Assembly: GCA_963978905.1 (NCBI GenBank)
Contig: OZ022261.1
Location: 15,721,475 to 15,785,474, forward strand
Reading direction: 5' to 3'
Length of the DNA: 64,000 bases
Source: Trichostrongylus colubriformis
Lineage: Eukaryota; Nematoda; Chromadorea; Rhabditida; Trichostrongylidae
The translations under genes and the position numbers were made by a program. The notes below the pieces were generated by a model. That model saw only the letters and a list, made by a program, of their open reading frames with translations. It made no database searches and was not told the DNA's origin. Below, in pieces: positions 33,126-45,428 of this stretch (its first letter is position 1; each line of letters opens with the position of its first letter).

Positions 33126-34822
33126 TACAGGACAGGCTAACGAACTCTTCCAAAAGATGCTATTCACAGCGAAATCGGGAAGACATTAGGAAGGAAGGTT
33201 TACGTAGCCCGGAGAATGACGTATCTCATAACGGTAGTGAAGCGACGAGGAGTTTCGCCCTTGGATGTGTGTTGATAGGACAGGACTTCGCACCGCGGTC
33301 TTTGGCGTGGGGGGGGGGGGCGGGGGGCGATGCTTGCAAGCTTGGAGCTCAGTATGTAATAGAGTTCCGGGGTAGCTTGTGTCTACGCCTAGAATAAGTA
33401 GCAGGACAGGGCAATCGCGTAAATAACGAAAAGCAACATACCCTTCTCCTAGCACTTACTTATCGTGTCACAGTGAGAAATCTCGTCTGAACGATTCATA
33501 CCTATAGATCCCTTCTGGCAAACGCGAAATGTGTCTTTAAGTGGGGCAGGTAACAGTAAAAAAAAACCAAGTGATTATCTTCCAGAAGAATCGGAAGTAT
33601 ACGCGGGAAGAATTTTCACGCAGCTCTAACTAATGTTGCAATTTGCACAACAAGTACGCGAACAAGACTTGCTGATTTCTACCACTTTTGAAAAGAGAAG
33701 AGGAGCTCCCCAAGGATCTAATCCAGAGAATAATCCACCCAGATGCTATGGAACCCATCTCAGTGAGAAAGCCGAGTCCTATTTTATGAAGTAGTTGCCA
33801 GGAAGCTGAAGTACAGCGAAGACATATGTATGCGCTAATCTGCGTATTGTATCCCATCATTTCGGAATTACCTTAATTATTTTCCGATTCTACTGATTCC
33901 AGGTTGTCGCGGTTTTCAACACAATACATTTACACATACATGTATGTATGTATACCGTACTGTATGATGTATAATGTATGTATACCACCATCATTTAGTA
34001 GATACTGCCAAAATGTGTGGCGTTTATAGATGCCTCTCCTGTGGAGCTCGATAACGTCTTCGTTGATAAGATGTCAACTTTGGAGCTTCTTTGTCAGCTA
34101 GGAATTTTCGCTCGTGTAGGGGAACAGGAGAACAAATTAGGTGGTGGTCTGCCAGGGCCAAGCCTCAACTAAGGCATGAGTGGAGCAGAGCTGTCCTCAG
34201 AAAGCTTCCATTCCTCATAAATCCTTTTCGCAGTTGGGTCGAGTGTTATGAGGAAAGCGAACTCCGCCTCATACTTCTCTCAATAGATGACGACGTGATC
34301 ACATGCAGATCGAAGGCAGGCACAGAAACATAGCCAGTGTGAGCCACTAACACTGCTCCTCTCATGCCTCATCAGCAAATAGGGGCTTCTCTTGCACATG
34401 CTTGGATTTTCGTTGTCAGAAATAATGGTCGTTAACTAGGCATTTGCAGCTTGTGGGGATCATAGACATTCAGTGGGTGCCAAGAAAAGAGTAATTTTTG
34501 CTTCTCCACTTAAAACCCTACATTAGTCGAACTTCAGCAAATTCTAACGAGGTATTTCCATCCCCAAATTCAAGAACAGACCTCACTCTATCACTAAACT
34601 CCGTAACAGCCTTGTGCACGAACAGAATCGGGAGGTCCTTCCAAGTGAATTCGATGTGTCACCTCAACTCGACAAAATCCGGAGATTTCGTCACCCTCGT
34701 CCACAACCTTGCTATGATCCGCTCACTCTGGGTACCTGAAGGGATTTATATTGGGTAGTGCCCTCAAGTATTCCGTTTTTCCAGGCTCTCAAGATCCTTC
34801 GTTCCCAAGAACCAACACGTAC
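33126..34822. other. Spacer upstream of the SEA gene
   Basis: Contains a poly-G stretch at 33310-33328 and a TGTA microsatellite at about 33940-33985. No supported exon. Confidence 0.3.
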
Positions 34823-34898
34823 CATTACCACTGAAGCCTCTCCGGAGTGGATTTGAGCATGAAAAATGACACATCGGATCATAGCAGCATTGTTCAAG
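34823..34898 (-). CDS. Possible Cys-rich exon (CC-x4-C-x3-C)
   Basis: On the minus strand an acceptor CCCTTGCAG precedes 76 bp that read LEQCCYDPMCHFSC and close with a strong donor G|GTACGTG. The cysteine spacing CC-x4-C-x3-C equals that of the alpha-4/3 class of conotoxin-like peptides, and short Cys-rich secreted peptides are common in nematodes. No signal-peptide exon or stop-bearing exon was linked to it. The function is unknown and the spacing match could be chance. Confidence 0.22.
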
Positions 34899-35647
34899 CT
34901 GCAAGGGCTCTGTGACTTCCATGAAACGAAGTGTCATTCTTTAGGATGCTTCCCACAAGAGACCTGAAGGTAAGATGAAGGTAAACGTAGTAAGTCTCAG
35001 CTTGCTCCTGCTTTTCAAGAAACATTTCGGGAATATTTTGCCCCAATACTTTCATCCTCTCGTTTCCCTATGTTTTGTGCACTTGGCGGATGTGAGCCGT
35101 TAGCAAAATTACTCTTTTTTGGCCCCCCTGTATACATAGTAGCTGAGTATACACGACCTTCTCCTCATCGATTGTATGTGATGGATAGCTACAGAAAGGA
35201 CCAAAAAGAGGATCACAGATATGTCAGACAGAGTATGTTGTGGTCTAATATATACGAGAACCAAACTCAAAACTTTCAAATCCCCCCCAGTATATGAGTG
35301 TGTATCAGTCACTTTGCAGCATCGCAGGTGCCTAGTCACGGTCAACTCTGCTAGCACTGCATTTCTATGAAACAACCGGGTCTACGGGGATCCCAGACGG
35401 AGCTAGAGGACAGTAGGGCCAAGAGGTTTTCATTGACGACAGAGCTGCCTTGGAGTGAAGGGAGTAAAGAAGCAGGCCAGGCGATCGGATTTGTGAAATT
35501 GAATATGTATCGCAACTGAAGGGAGTTTTAACTTATCGAGAGGTTTCTACAGCGGTATTGTGTACAAGAAATCATGGAACAAAATGGAATAGAAGCCCGA
35601 TATGAAAATTTCACTTCATAGATGGTGGTACTGTTTCATTTCTGCAG
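34899..35647. other. Spacer with a Tc1-like terminus near 35110-35131
   Basis: The terminal motif seen at the window's left edge recurs here, ending at TA. A plus-strand stretch after it (about 35137-35240, reading RPSPHRLYVMDSYRKDQKED) ends at a good donor, AGA|GTATGT. It has no joinable partner. Confidence 0.3.
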
Positions 35648-35746
35648 AATGGAAAACCCTTGAATATCACTCGAACTTCCAAGAGAGAACAGTTTCGAGC
35701 GGCCCTCACAAATAGAAAGGAATCGTACCAAAAAGTTCACAATTAA
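35648..35746 (+). CDS. Possible terminal exon, unknown protein
   Basis: An acceptor TTTCATTTCTGCAG is followed by 32 codons and a stop, reading NGKPLNITRTSKREQF and then RAALTNRKESYQKVHN. The charged composition and strong acceptor suggest a real last exon on the plus strand. No upstream exon could be joined with confidence. Confidence 0.25.
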   Translation, partial: NGKPLNITRTSKREQFRAALTNRKESYQKVHN

Positions 35747-37805
35747 GGAGGTAGCACTGGAACGATTTCCGCGCAAATGAAAGAGGTTGTAGTCGGAGAT
35801 AGAGAATCGAAAAAGGACGACCATAACAGTCGGTTCGAACGTAAGGATTACCTAGAACTCAAGCTGGCAAGCTCCCAAACAACCCCATAGAAAACGGTGT
35901 TGTCCACTTGAAAATGCGATGGGCTCCATGTCCGATCCAGCACTGATCAAACAAATGCGTTCAAAGAACAGCGGTAACAGAAAGCGTATAGTTTCGCAAC
36001 CGGTTTTGTCTGTTTTCCACATGCTTTCGCTATGAGGATTTGACCTTCGGGATAAAAAGGAACTATGGGCTTCTTGCGGAACGTAACCGCTGTAAAAAGC
36101 TCTTCTATATTACACTCACTCAGGTCGATCAAGTCTCAAAAATCATGGAGGGCGCAAGGAGCGCAGCTGCTATGTCGAACTGCAGTCTCTACTCGTGGCT
36201 GAGGAATGACCCGACTAATTTTTGAAGCTCAGTGGCTGTCGAGGATTGGCTGGCTACTTACGGTAAAGTGTAGCAAATTCTCTTTTAGATTGTCAGAGCT
36301 CGGATGTGGGCAATTCAATTTATTATAAGAGTGGGGTATTTGTGAGTAGATTTGGGTAACTTGCAAAATTAGGCCTCTTCGGTCTGATAAATGTCCATAA
36401 ATTAAAACCACCGAAATGAATTTTTATTAGCAATAATTCTGCCAAGATTCCTTTCGCTTTCTTCAGATCAGGTTCATATATTCGAAACGAGAGTTAGCTC
36501 CAACTCCACAAAAACAACAAATAAGTGCGACTGAAGCCGTAAGCGAACTCAAGCTTTTCTCGGGCTTATCGAGGAAATCTTGGGGACCATGTCTGCATAT
36601 TAAATATGAGTTAATTCCGAATATTTGCTCATCGATCTCTAGAAGCCATATGGCAGGTTTTCCAGGGAGCAGCTGTATTCAAATTGCACTGACCCTTATC
36701 CCCCACTGCACGTATCGCAATCTGCATCATTAGATATGAGTCATCCCCGCCGAATATTTACTCATCCAACTCTAGAGGCTGCCTGCAGTGCACGATAAGA
36801 GGTTAGTGCAGTTTGAATAGAGTTGTTCCCTGGATCGGGAAACCTGAAAAAATCTTAACTTCAAATTCAAATGTTTGATAAATTGGGAAAAGGAAGTAAT
36901 CACTGAGGATCTACATCGAGCGTACGTTAGAGCTCAATGTAGTGGACGGTGCATGATTCAGCAATGGCCATCTTTAGGTAATTAATATGATAATACGAAA
37001 AATTAGTACGAAATACGTCTCTATGGATTTACATCACCACTCATCAACATGTCTATAACAAAGTAAAGTTGCCCTTCAAGTAAGTGTTCCATCAACGGCA
37101 GTCAGCCACTAATGGGCTGACGTGCATAGCCGCGTACCCTAGCCCATGTACAAGCAGTGACACGAAGAGGCTGAGTGAGTGTAATATATGTGCTTGTATG
37201 CATAAAAGTTAATAATAGCACCATTCTCCATAGAAGAGCAATCACTGTGGACAACAAATACAAATAACTGCATTTCTTTTCATTTCTTCACGTCACAAGT
37301 GAAAGAGAGGGGTGCAAATAAAATCAATAGCTTTCAACAGCGTTTTTGGCTTTTGAGCAATTGACTATTTCTGAAGGATGGAATAATGTGGTCACCGCAC
37401 TGTCACGAGGAAACAGTTGGTAGTCTAGGCGGGACAGTACCGTAGGATCACAATAGTGAAAAACCTATGGACGGAAGCCAAATATGCAAATAAGAAAGAT
37501 AAAAGCGATCGATAGACATGTGATGTCGATATAGAACAGTGCCAAAGCTTAGAGCTGTCGTACTGCAGGGAGCTAAAATTGTCAGTCATGAACGGTGGAT
37601 CCGTGCAACAACTGATCATACATTGTGCGGATGAATGACCGAAAGTAAATACATGTCCAGCGAGCGAGATCGCCCTGGACACCGCCAGTACAATAGTTGT
37701 TGGAAGCTCGGTGAACAATATCATTCACTAGGAGTCACTAGTCCGGAATGCAAGCGACAAAAATTCAGCGGTGCCTGAGATCCCTTTGTTCACCTGTTCC
37801 TGTAA
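35747..37805. other. Spacer with an imperfect inverted repeat at 36651-36845
   Basis: 36651-36704 and 36785-36845 are inverted copies (CAGGTTT(T/C)CC..., TATTCAAA(T/C)TGCACT). CGAATATTT(A/G)CTCATC occurs as a direct repeat in between. On the minus strand a CTTTTTACAG acceptor at about 36090 precedes two alternative open frames, and the right one could not be chosen. Confidence 0.3.
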
Positions 37806-38128
37806 AGGCACATTTCGTGATAACCAAATGGGTCGACTTACCTTCTTGGACCGTAGATCTTTAGGTAACTAGTCTGGCTGCACCTTTTTCTCGTCTCCGC
37901 GGTGTGCTATCACGGCCTTGCACCTGCTCGAACCCACTGCGGCACCATCACTTGAGCTCTCTTATTGGTCAACTGACCAAAATGGGTGGCGTCGCAGTGG
38001 GTTCGAGCAAGTGTAAGGCCGTAATAGGCGCCTGGGCGGCGCCAAAATGGTGAAGCTTGACTAGTAACCCAAGGATCTAGTGTTTTAACAAGGTAAATCA
38101 ACCCAGCAGATTATCGCGAAGTGTGCCT
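37806..38128. mobile_element. Kolobok-like TTAA MITE, copy 4
   Basis: It begins AGGCACATTTCGTGATAA and ends TTATCGCGAAGTGTGCCT. The central arms carry an inverted CCCACTGCG/CGCAGTGGG block. The flanks (GTAA and TACC) do not match, so the target duplication has decayed or the ends are displaced. Confidence 0.6.
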
Positions 38129-39566
38129 TACCCATAGCGTACCGCGTGCAACACATGGTAGGCACCCAAAACCGTTCCTGAGTACCAGTATCAAACCACA
38201 ATTTTTCGTATTTTGAAATTTTATTGTGGTGAAAGGCCGTCGTTATATGTTTTCGAATATAGAGAATAACATATCTTTTTGGGACCTTTCCCTTCCAGAA
38301 AGTAGCTAAGATCTCGGCACTACACTTCTTGAACTCCATAGCAAGCAATAACAAAACAATTCACAGGACAACTATTCACCTCTACAGATGTAAGTTCGAT
38401 TGAGATTACTTTTCTATTGACTGCGGACCTAACTGCCTAGTTGTTCAAAAATTTAGTTTTTGCTAGCAGTGACATTAAAACGCAAACCAATTTTGCTGGT
38501 ACAATGATGGTCCGATATGTTGTGCTCCATGTCCGGAAACGTATCCTGGCAGCTTCAGCCTTCGCAAATCGACGGTTTCATACATGTCTCAAAGGAACCG
38601 GAAGGGGTCCGAAATAAGAGGAAGATGCAAAGGAGTGAGCATTTTGTAATGAACACTCAAGGTTAGAAGCGATAGTAGGCGAAAAAACCCGGACTCAAAA
38701 GCGCAACGCTGCGGTGTGTATTCGCATCCCATTCGCATCCAACACACTGACTTTCCGAGTTGTCCGCTGTAGGAGACGGGCGGTCAACGTTAGTTGTTGC
38801 ACCTGACTCGCAGCGCAGTGGAGTGGCCATTCCTAACTACATTAGCATTCATGTAAGTACATGTAGAAACAATATAAGAAAGAACAAAGTAAAAAGTAAA
38901 GGAAAAAACAAATTTATAATAGAAACATCTTCTTTTGGCACCATGTCAAGGCGTCAAATTGGCGAGTTTGTGCAACGGCGGCCACTTAACCTCGTCCACA
39001 CTACGTCTGTCTACCGTAAGCCAAAATTACCCCCTTCTGGTGTCTTTAAGAAAAAGACGGTCCTGAGTGGCCAAATGCAACACACGGTGTTGCACGATTT
39101 GAAGACTAGATGAAAACGGCTGGCCATACAGGCAGAGACGGTGAAAATAGTCTCGATACGTCATGTTTAAAACTCAGTTGGAATTTCGAGATCATTTACT
39201 CCTATGCTAATCACACGTTTCACTTGTAATGGAAGGTCATGACACAGACAAAGTTGCAGCGCTAGGGGACTCGGCCCGGGCTTCGCAAACTTGTGTGCGG
39301 TTCAAGAATTTCGTAACCTGAAATCCTTGAGAAATGCGACTTCTCCCTATATCCACTTTGCGATGCAGTCCCCCTTCTACAACAGATGTTGCTGGCGGGG
39401 TACGCCGGGAGTGGAGAACTCCTTTACAGAGGGAGGTAATAATGGAGGAGGTCTGCAGGACCCAGGCTACATGGTAGGGGAAAGCGCCTTCAGCTGACCA
39501 GGTTATGTAAGAAATGAAGATTAAAATTGAGTGATTGACACAAAAGTTACAGTGATGAAATACTTG
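38129..39566. other. Spacer with module shared with 6.7 kb
   Basis: 38915-39050 is an inverted copy of 6690-6830. Shared boxes include GGCGTCAAATTGGCGAGTTT and AAAATTACCCCCT. ORFs here run through that repeat. Confidence 0.4.
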
Positions 39567-40239
39567 CAAGGGAAGGATAGTAGGTTGAAGTGGCCGTTCG
39601 AAACAACTCAGCACATATAAAGTGGGAAAGTGTAGCAAGTGTGTGATTGGAGAGCTAAGTGCTTAGGTGCTTAGGCTCAAGATCGAAAGGTCACGAATTC
39701 GCTTCCTTGATGAGAATGCTTTTTTTGCATTTTTCCATATGTACTTCTTAATCATTGTGAACAAGGATCTGCATTCTAAGCGTGAATGTTCTTGCTACGA
39801 AAGAACATTTCTTAAGAAACGATCCATTTTCGCCGTTTTATCATGCACATTTCCATTTCTCTGTTCACTACTGTTATAGGGGTGTGCGCAGATATAACAG
39901 CGAATCGCGTGGCCGCCCGCGACGAGCGGCGCGGCCAGTGCGAATGCCAGTGGTAGGGCATGGCAGCCTTCAAGCGAGGCAGTGTGGCATGGGTGGAAGC
40001 GCAGATGTGACGCAGCCACGCTCTGCCGAGCTACCAAGAGCAATCTTCGCAAGTCGTACTGGGCGCCGCGAGTGAAACGCCACGAAGCGACTCGCTGTCA
40101 TCTGCGCACATCCTGTTATAGTATTAGGTTGTTTCAAAAGTCTCGTAGAATTTTTCGAAATTTTTATTATTATTTCATCCAACAAACAACAATTTGGCAA
40201 CAATGTATTCACCATTGTTGTCGAGAACATTCTGCCACC

Positions 40240-40703
40240 TCATAGATAGATCGTTGATTCCCTCCTCCCAGAACTCTGGATTCTTGGAGTCGAAGAAGAC
40301 AGCGATCACTTCGCAAGACAGTCATGATCAACGAAGTATCTCTCAGCCAGGAAGGATTTCAGAGTATGGGAAGGGTGATAGTCAGAAGGGGCAATGCTGT
40401 AGAGTATGGCGTGTGGAGCAGAGCATCCTAGCTCCTGTAGCTTGGCCTGGGTGTTCTGTTCGACGGTGAGCTGCTGGAGCTGGTGGGTGCATACGACAGC
40501 GGTGACTGTCTCGCCTTGTACCAGTACCTCATAGAAAGGCATTCCTTCCGCGTCTCATAAGCAGCACAGTCCCGAGCGTGGCTTGCTTCCATGTCGATCC
40601 CACCTCTGCTAAAGCTGACGAACCAGCACGCACGGTCTCGTAGATCACACATCCCTTGCCCAATGCACCGTTGGAGTCGCAAACTCATAGTAGATGACAC
40701 CAC
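40240..40703 (-). pseudogene. Mariner E transposase, C-terminal fragment
   Basis: Minus-strand frames read MPFYEVLVQGETVTAVVCTH and SIAPSDYHPSHTLKSFLAE, corresponding to the region between the second and third catalytic aspartates of element D's transposase. A frame change near 40430 and the missing N-terminal half make it non-functional. Confidence 0.65.
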
Positions 40704-40770
40704 ATGTTTGGTGTGTATCCACCATGGGCATTGTAGCTTTCTCCATCGAATCTGGAGCGTCGATATTCAA

Positions 40771-41196
40771 AGGAATCGTCCACGGAAAATGCGTTTTTGT
40801 GTTACCCATACGTTTATGTTGAATTTGCCTAATGTGGGCCTCATGCGAAATTTCGCGCGAAAAAATGCGAATCTGGCTGAGATGCAGCACCACAAAGTGC
40901 GGTCCCAGTGGGCGGGGCTTAAGAGAAAAGCCTCGTTCCGTCGTCCGCCGTGGTCGGAGACGCATTGTAGGAGCAGATAGTTTCGTAAACAGTCCCACTC
41001 TCCGTTCCCAACAGCGGCGGGCCACGGGACGAGGCTTTTACTCTTAGGCCCCGCCCACTGGGACCGCACTTTGTGGTGCTGTATCTCAGCCAGATTCGCA
41101 TTTTTTTCGCGTGAAATTTTGCATGAGGCCCACATTAGGCAAATACAACATAAACGTATGGGTAACACAAAAACGCATTTTCCGTGGACGATTCCT
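40771..41196. mobile_element. AGGAATC palindromic MITE, copy 2, inside mariner E
   Basis: Ends AGGAATCGTCCACGG and the complement. The two ~200 bp arms are inverted repeats almost throughout. The right flank is TTAA (41197-41200) and the left flank is TCAA. Same family as 22024-22448. Confidence 0.75.
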
Positions 41197-42030
41197 TTAA
41201 TTTGGAGAACGTTCGTCCATATTCTTGAACAGCTTGATCTTTCTCAAAGTGCACAAGAGTTTCTGATGTTTTTGAAAAATCCAACAAGAATTTTGGAACA
41301 AACTAATAATTTATAACGAGTGTGGTAATCTACATTGAAGTGATGAAAACAAGGAAGCTTTTCGCAGAGCAAACACCGGATGAAGAATAACAGCCTACTA
41401 CGCCACAATTCTCTATCAAATCCGTAGGAAATGAATGCCGAAGAAGTTTTTGAGATTCGCCTGGATGTTCATCAAGATGCCCTGCAGCGTACCATGAGTA
41501 AAGAATTCTTGAATCTGAGCGCGCAAAACTGGAAATATATGAAAGAACTTATAAAGTACCTAATCACGCGGGTGCACAGAAGAGTATGCTTGAATGGAAG
41601 AAGTGAATCGCTTATACATAGCTTCGAAACCATGGTAACTTTTAGGTTGATTCTTGCACTGAATGTAAGAGACATGATTTTGATAGTAACAAATGAACGG
41701 CTGGAAACGTGCGTGATAGAACAGCAAAAATTAATTCATTCCTTCAAAAATGCTCTTTCGTAGCGCGGATGCAGAGAACGAAATATCACAAGGAGCTGAA
41801 CTCGCGGCCTTCGAACACCAGCCTAAGCACCCCACCACTCTTGAACTAAAGAAGTACATACCTGCTGCCCTTGCCTACACTATATATGCTGAGTTTCATG
41901 AAGCACTTGTAACTGCTCCTGAAGACGCACAGCAGGTATGGAATAAAGACTGGCGAAGGCATCCCGAGCCGTGTATCACCTATATGATTCCCACTTCAGA
42001 CGGCCACTTCGACCTACCATCCTTCCATTG

Positions 42031-44074
42031 TTAGGCTATGCAACAGGCAATGCATAATGATGCCCTCGAGATTTGATAGATGTTGAATTGGGTTCGTATT
42101 TAACCTTAGGTCGAAGAAGGAGAGGTCGTATTTTCGGAGTCAGCGATAAGCACTAGAATCCAAACTTTCAATAAGTATATGAGAAGCAAAAGGTAGTTCA
42201 ACGAATCCGTGTAAAGAAACGTAAAGTGAATATGTTTCTGCTAAGTAATATTCCTCCGCTCACCAGCGATGAAGGGAGATCCATTTTGAGTAGGCAGCGT
42301 GGCCTTGTACAGGACTCAGACCTTAAAACTAGTAATAAAGATGCGATCCCTCTTTGTTGAACTGATTTCATGAAAGTGCTGCAGTTATGCAATTGAAAGG
42401 TTCAACAGAAACGCTTTAGATGCTCAATGAGCAAACACACAACACACAAACACACAGGAAGCACTAAAAACGACTCATTTTCCCGAAGTTTTGACTTTTA
42501 CTTTTCCAAGGTTTTGACCGCCACTTTTCCAAGGTTTCCAAGGTTCCATGACAGCAAACGGCCTGCCTTTTGATCCGAGTGGAGTCATAGGATGAGTGAC
42601 AGATTCTATTGTTAAAGCACAGTTGGCAATTTTTGGCTTCATCGCTCTCTATAAAGGGGGTGCTGAAGAGCACAGGGGGTGCTGAAGAGCACAACAGCAA
42701 GAGAAAATCAGAGATATTTTCAAAAATTCCTAAACTAAAGTGGTCCTGACCTTTGGACGAATTTGCTGCCTAGAAGCAGGTACTTGGACAAAATTCTACA
42801 AATATTATCACCTGTTAAGGCTGCTGTAGCTATGGAAATTTCCCTTAGTTTATCGTTTCGCAGTCGATATCTTGCCTCTCATACACTTAAGAGCCACGAT
42901 ACCTCGCTGGTCAAATCGTAAATGGGTGTAGATCAAATCGTAAATGGGTGTAGGCCATTCAAAAGGTGGGCGCTGTCTCATGTAGGGGTTCGTTACGCGT
43001 TTAGCACTCACCATCGCGCTGTGATGATGGCACCCTCTCTACCATTGTGGAAGCGCCTATCTACTCGTAGATGGAACCGAGATACCCATATTATCGTGAG
43101 CTGTGCCTTTATGTTGATGCACTGCAACCATAGTGCAATCACTGACGCGTACATCTAGGAAAAGAAAAATGACATTACTGCTCTTACATCCATAACCTAC
43201 CCATGTGCCATTTACTACTCATACATGAAATTATTCTGCAGTCACACAAGGGTTCCATCACATCTAATGTTGAGCAGAAGATGGATGCATGGCGCATTTA
43301 CAGAGAGGGGCTCAACCCATTGCTGAGTAGCTTCATCTTATACCAATATTGGAACATCTTGTGGGGCGAGCACCTTTCAACAAAACCCAGAATATACAAT
43401 GCAGAGCAGTAATCGAGCCCGTGGCGGATCTCCAGAGCGCAAGCTATGAGTATTTAGTACGCACCTGCAAGTTGCTATTCTATCTGATGGCCACGCGAGA
43501 GCATATTGTAAACCCAAACATTCTTCCAATTGTATTTCTTGTTCGGGGCGGAGGTAAACGCCATGGCGTATACCCAGAACGAAGACGGCGAAAAGTGAGA
43601 GGTTGTGTTTATTGTATCGTTATCAGAAAAAGCTAATTTGAAAGCATGGGCTGGTTTTGCAGAGATTTTAACGCACTTCTATGAGGCTGTCACTCTCTTG
43701 AAGGAAAAATTTTCCTCGACATTTAATCGACTCGAAAATCTAATATAAAAGCAACACACAGATGAGTTCAAAACCGCGAAGAGAAAGAGCAAAGCGGCTG
43801 CAAACATTTAGCACAAAAAAGTTATAACTGTTAAAAGTAAAAAATCTGTATACAATTTTTATTTTCCTCGACTGATCCTCGACTAGCGTACCTCCCGGAT
43901 TTATTAATATACGAGCAACTAACACATGAATTAGAAAAAGGGAACCCAGTGCTTCTCAAAGAGCTATTTTGCCACAAATGTTTGAAATAGAGGGAGGTTC
44001 TACCTTTGCAATTTTCAGGTAGTTTTGTCGGCAAACGCGCTCCACGGAGCTGCGCAACGCAACCGCCGGCTTGA
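42031..44074. other. Spacer with short direct duplications
   Basis: GGGGGTGCTGAAGAGCAC is duplicated in tandem at about 42656-42692. ATCAAATCGTAAATGGGTGTAG-type sequence is duplicated at 42913-42955. A possible relic of a TTAA element end (ATTATCGTGAGCTGTGCCTTTA) occurs near 43090-43112. No gene was recognised. Confidence 0.3.
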
Positions 44075-44545
44075 GTCTTTTCATTGTTTCTAAATGCAAT
44101 TTTCATGCATTTTTCCATTGTTTTCTACTTCTTCTTCTTGTACCCCGTTTCTCGCTTATTTGATTGTGTTGTATTTCAGTTGCATAGTTCCACTTTCTTT
44201 CAGGTGATCGAAACAGAATTTCGCAGCAGCATGGGCACAGACTTTATGCAAAAAGGTTTGTTGGGTTTTTGATTTCGTGACTGTTGTTTACTACTACTTC
44301 TTCCTAAATACCGTTTTTGTTTTCTCATTCGTATTGTGTTTCAGTTTTACAGTTCTACCTTTGTTTTCTCAGGTGATCGAAGTAGGACTGTGGAGCAGCG
44401 TCGGCACAGGCGTTGTGCAAGCAGATTTGTTTCCTACTTCTTCCTTTTGAATATCGTTTTGCTTTTTTACTCGTCTTGTATATTATTTAAGGGGTATAAA
44501 TATTCTTTTGTTTTCATTTCAGGTGACTGAAGCGGGACTGTAGGA
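44075..44545 (+). repeat. Tandem array of exon-like units
   Basis: Three units of ~150-170 bp each end in a pyrimidine-rich TTTCAG followed by GTGA(T/C)(C/T)GAA. Unit 1 has a 52 bp exon-like block (44204-44255) and a GTTTGTT donor. Unit 2 has a 52 bp block (44373-44424) whose donor is changed to ATTTGT. Unit 3 (from 44523) hits a stop after seven codons. The blocks read VIETEFRSSMGTDFMQK and VIEVGLWSSVGTGVVQA. Protein coding is possible but unproven. Confidence 0.4.
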
Positions 44546-45428
44546 GGTTCCATGAAATGTTTCCTCGTTTTTTGTAGCACGGGTTAAGTCTCGTTTTTGT
44601 TCCTTGAAGAAATGATAATAAAGGTGTTCGGAAGATCTATTTGCACAGGAAAACCAATACGAATACTCGCATCAATGTACATACTTAGCACTATTATACT
44701 ACAATCCGGCAGTAATAACTGACATTGTTAGGGGGGGGGGGGGGGTGGGTCGTACATAGGCCCCTGAGAGGGGGTCGTATTGGAGCGGCCACTTCCCTCG
44801 ACACATTGGAGTGCCCAGTTAGGGGGGAAGAGATGGTGCCAAAGCTGCCATTTTCCCCGACACCTGGTATGTCCTGCTCTGGTACTTCAATAATTACTAC
44901 AGAGACCATCCAGAATCATTAAAACGGCTAGTCGCTGAGAACTCCTTGAAAAATTGTTTTCTAAATGCCCCAACCCCCGTTATCCCTAGATCGAATCCCT
45001 CGAAAGTTGCTCAGCCCACTGCTGGTAAGTATGGGTGACCACTCGTGTCAATCGAATTTGATTTCTACGGAATTTCAAGAATGTTGGTGAAAGAAGTACA
45101 TGTTAAGATTCGAGTGCTGACGGAGTCCATGATTGAACACAAGTTTAGACACTTCAGGCTGTCGTACACCACCTGTCAGGCTGTAGGCAGTACAGTGCTC
45201 CGCGAGTTATGCCGCAAGCGGTAAACGCGCTCACCTGTTGACTCTCTTGAAACACACCCTTCGCCCTGTTCCAAGCTTGACTGAAAGTATAGCCACTAGT
45301 ATAGCTTTTGACCTCCGCTACTGACGATTCACTCACAGGCCTTCGATTGCCCTTACGATATCTAGCACAATAAGTGATGTGACAGAGCCCATCCGTATCG
45401 CTTATTCTTTTACTGGTTTCACCTACTG
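44546..45428. other. Spacer with poly-G tract
   Basis: A run of 14 G at about 44731-44745. A 107-codon minus-strand ORF (45154-45477) has no recognisable domain. Confidence 0.3.

Larger units (their letters stand above)
40134..41306 (-). mobile_element. Mariner-like element E, interrupted by a MITE
   Basis: The left TIR TTAGGTTGTTTCAAAAGTCTC and right TIR (reverse TTAGTTTGTTCCAAAATTC) are bounded by TA (40132-40133 and 41307-41308). It belongs to the same family as element D. Without the inner 426 bp MITE it is about 750 bp, so it is internally deleted. Confidence 0.75.
39567..42030. mobile_element. Possible 2.5 kb inverted-repeat element carrying a mariner
   Basis: The left end CAAGGGAAGGATAGTAGGTTG followed by AAGTGGCCGT matches the right end in inverse orientation over ~35 bp. 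The same terminal sequence bounds 45429-46220. Mariner E lies inside at 40134-41306. No coding function was recognised; the frames at 41431-42034 are open but unrecognised. Confidence 0.35.

Noticed and set aside
35947..36132. Minus-strand exon after a CTTTTTACAG acceptor
   Set aside because: Two different frames are open after the acceptor and neither can be linked to other exons, so no CDS was called.
43090..43112. Possible fifth TTAA-family end
   Set aside because: Only the last ~20 bases resemble the family and no left end was found.
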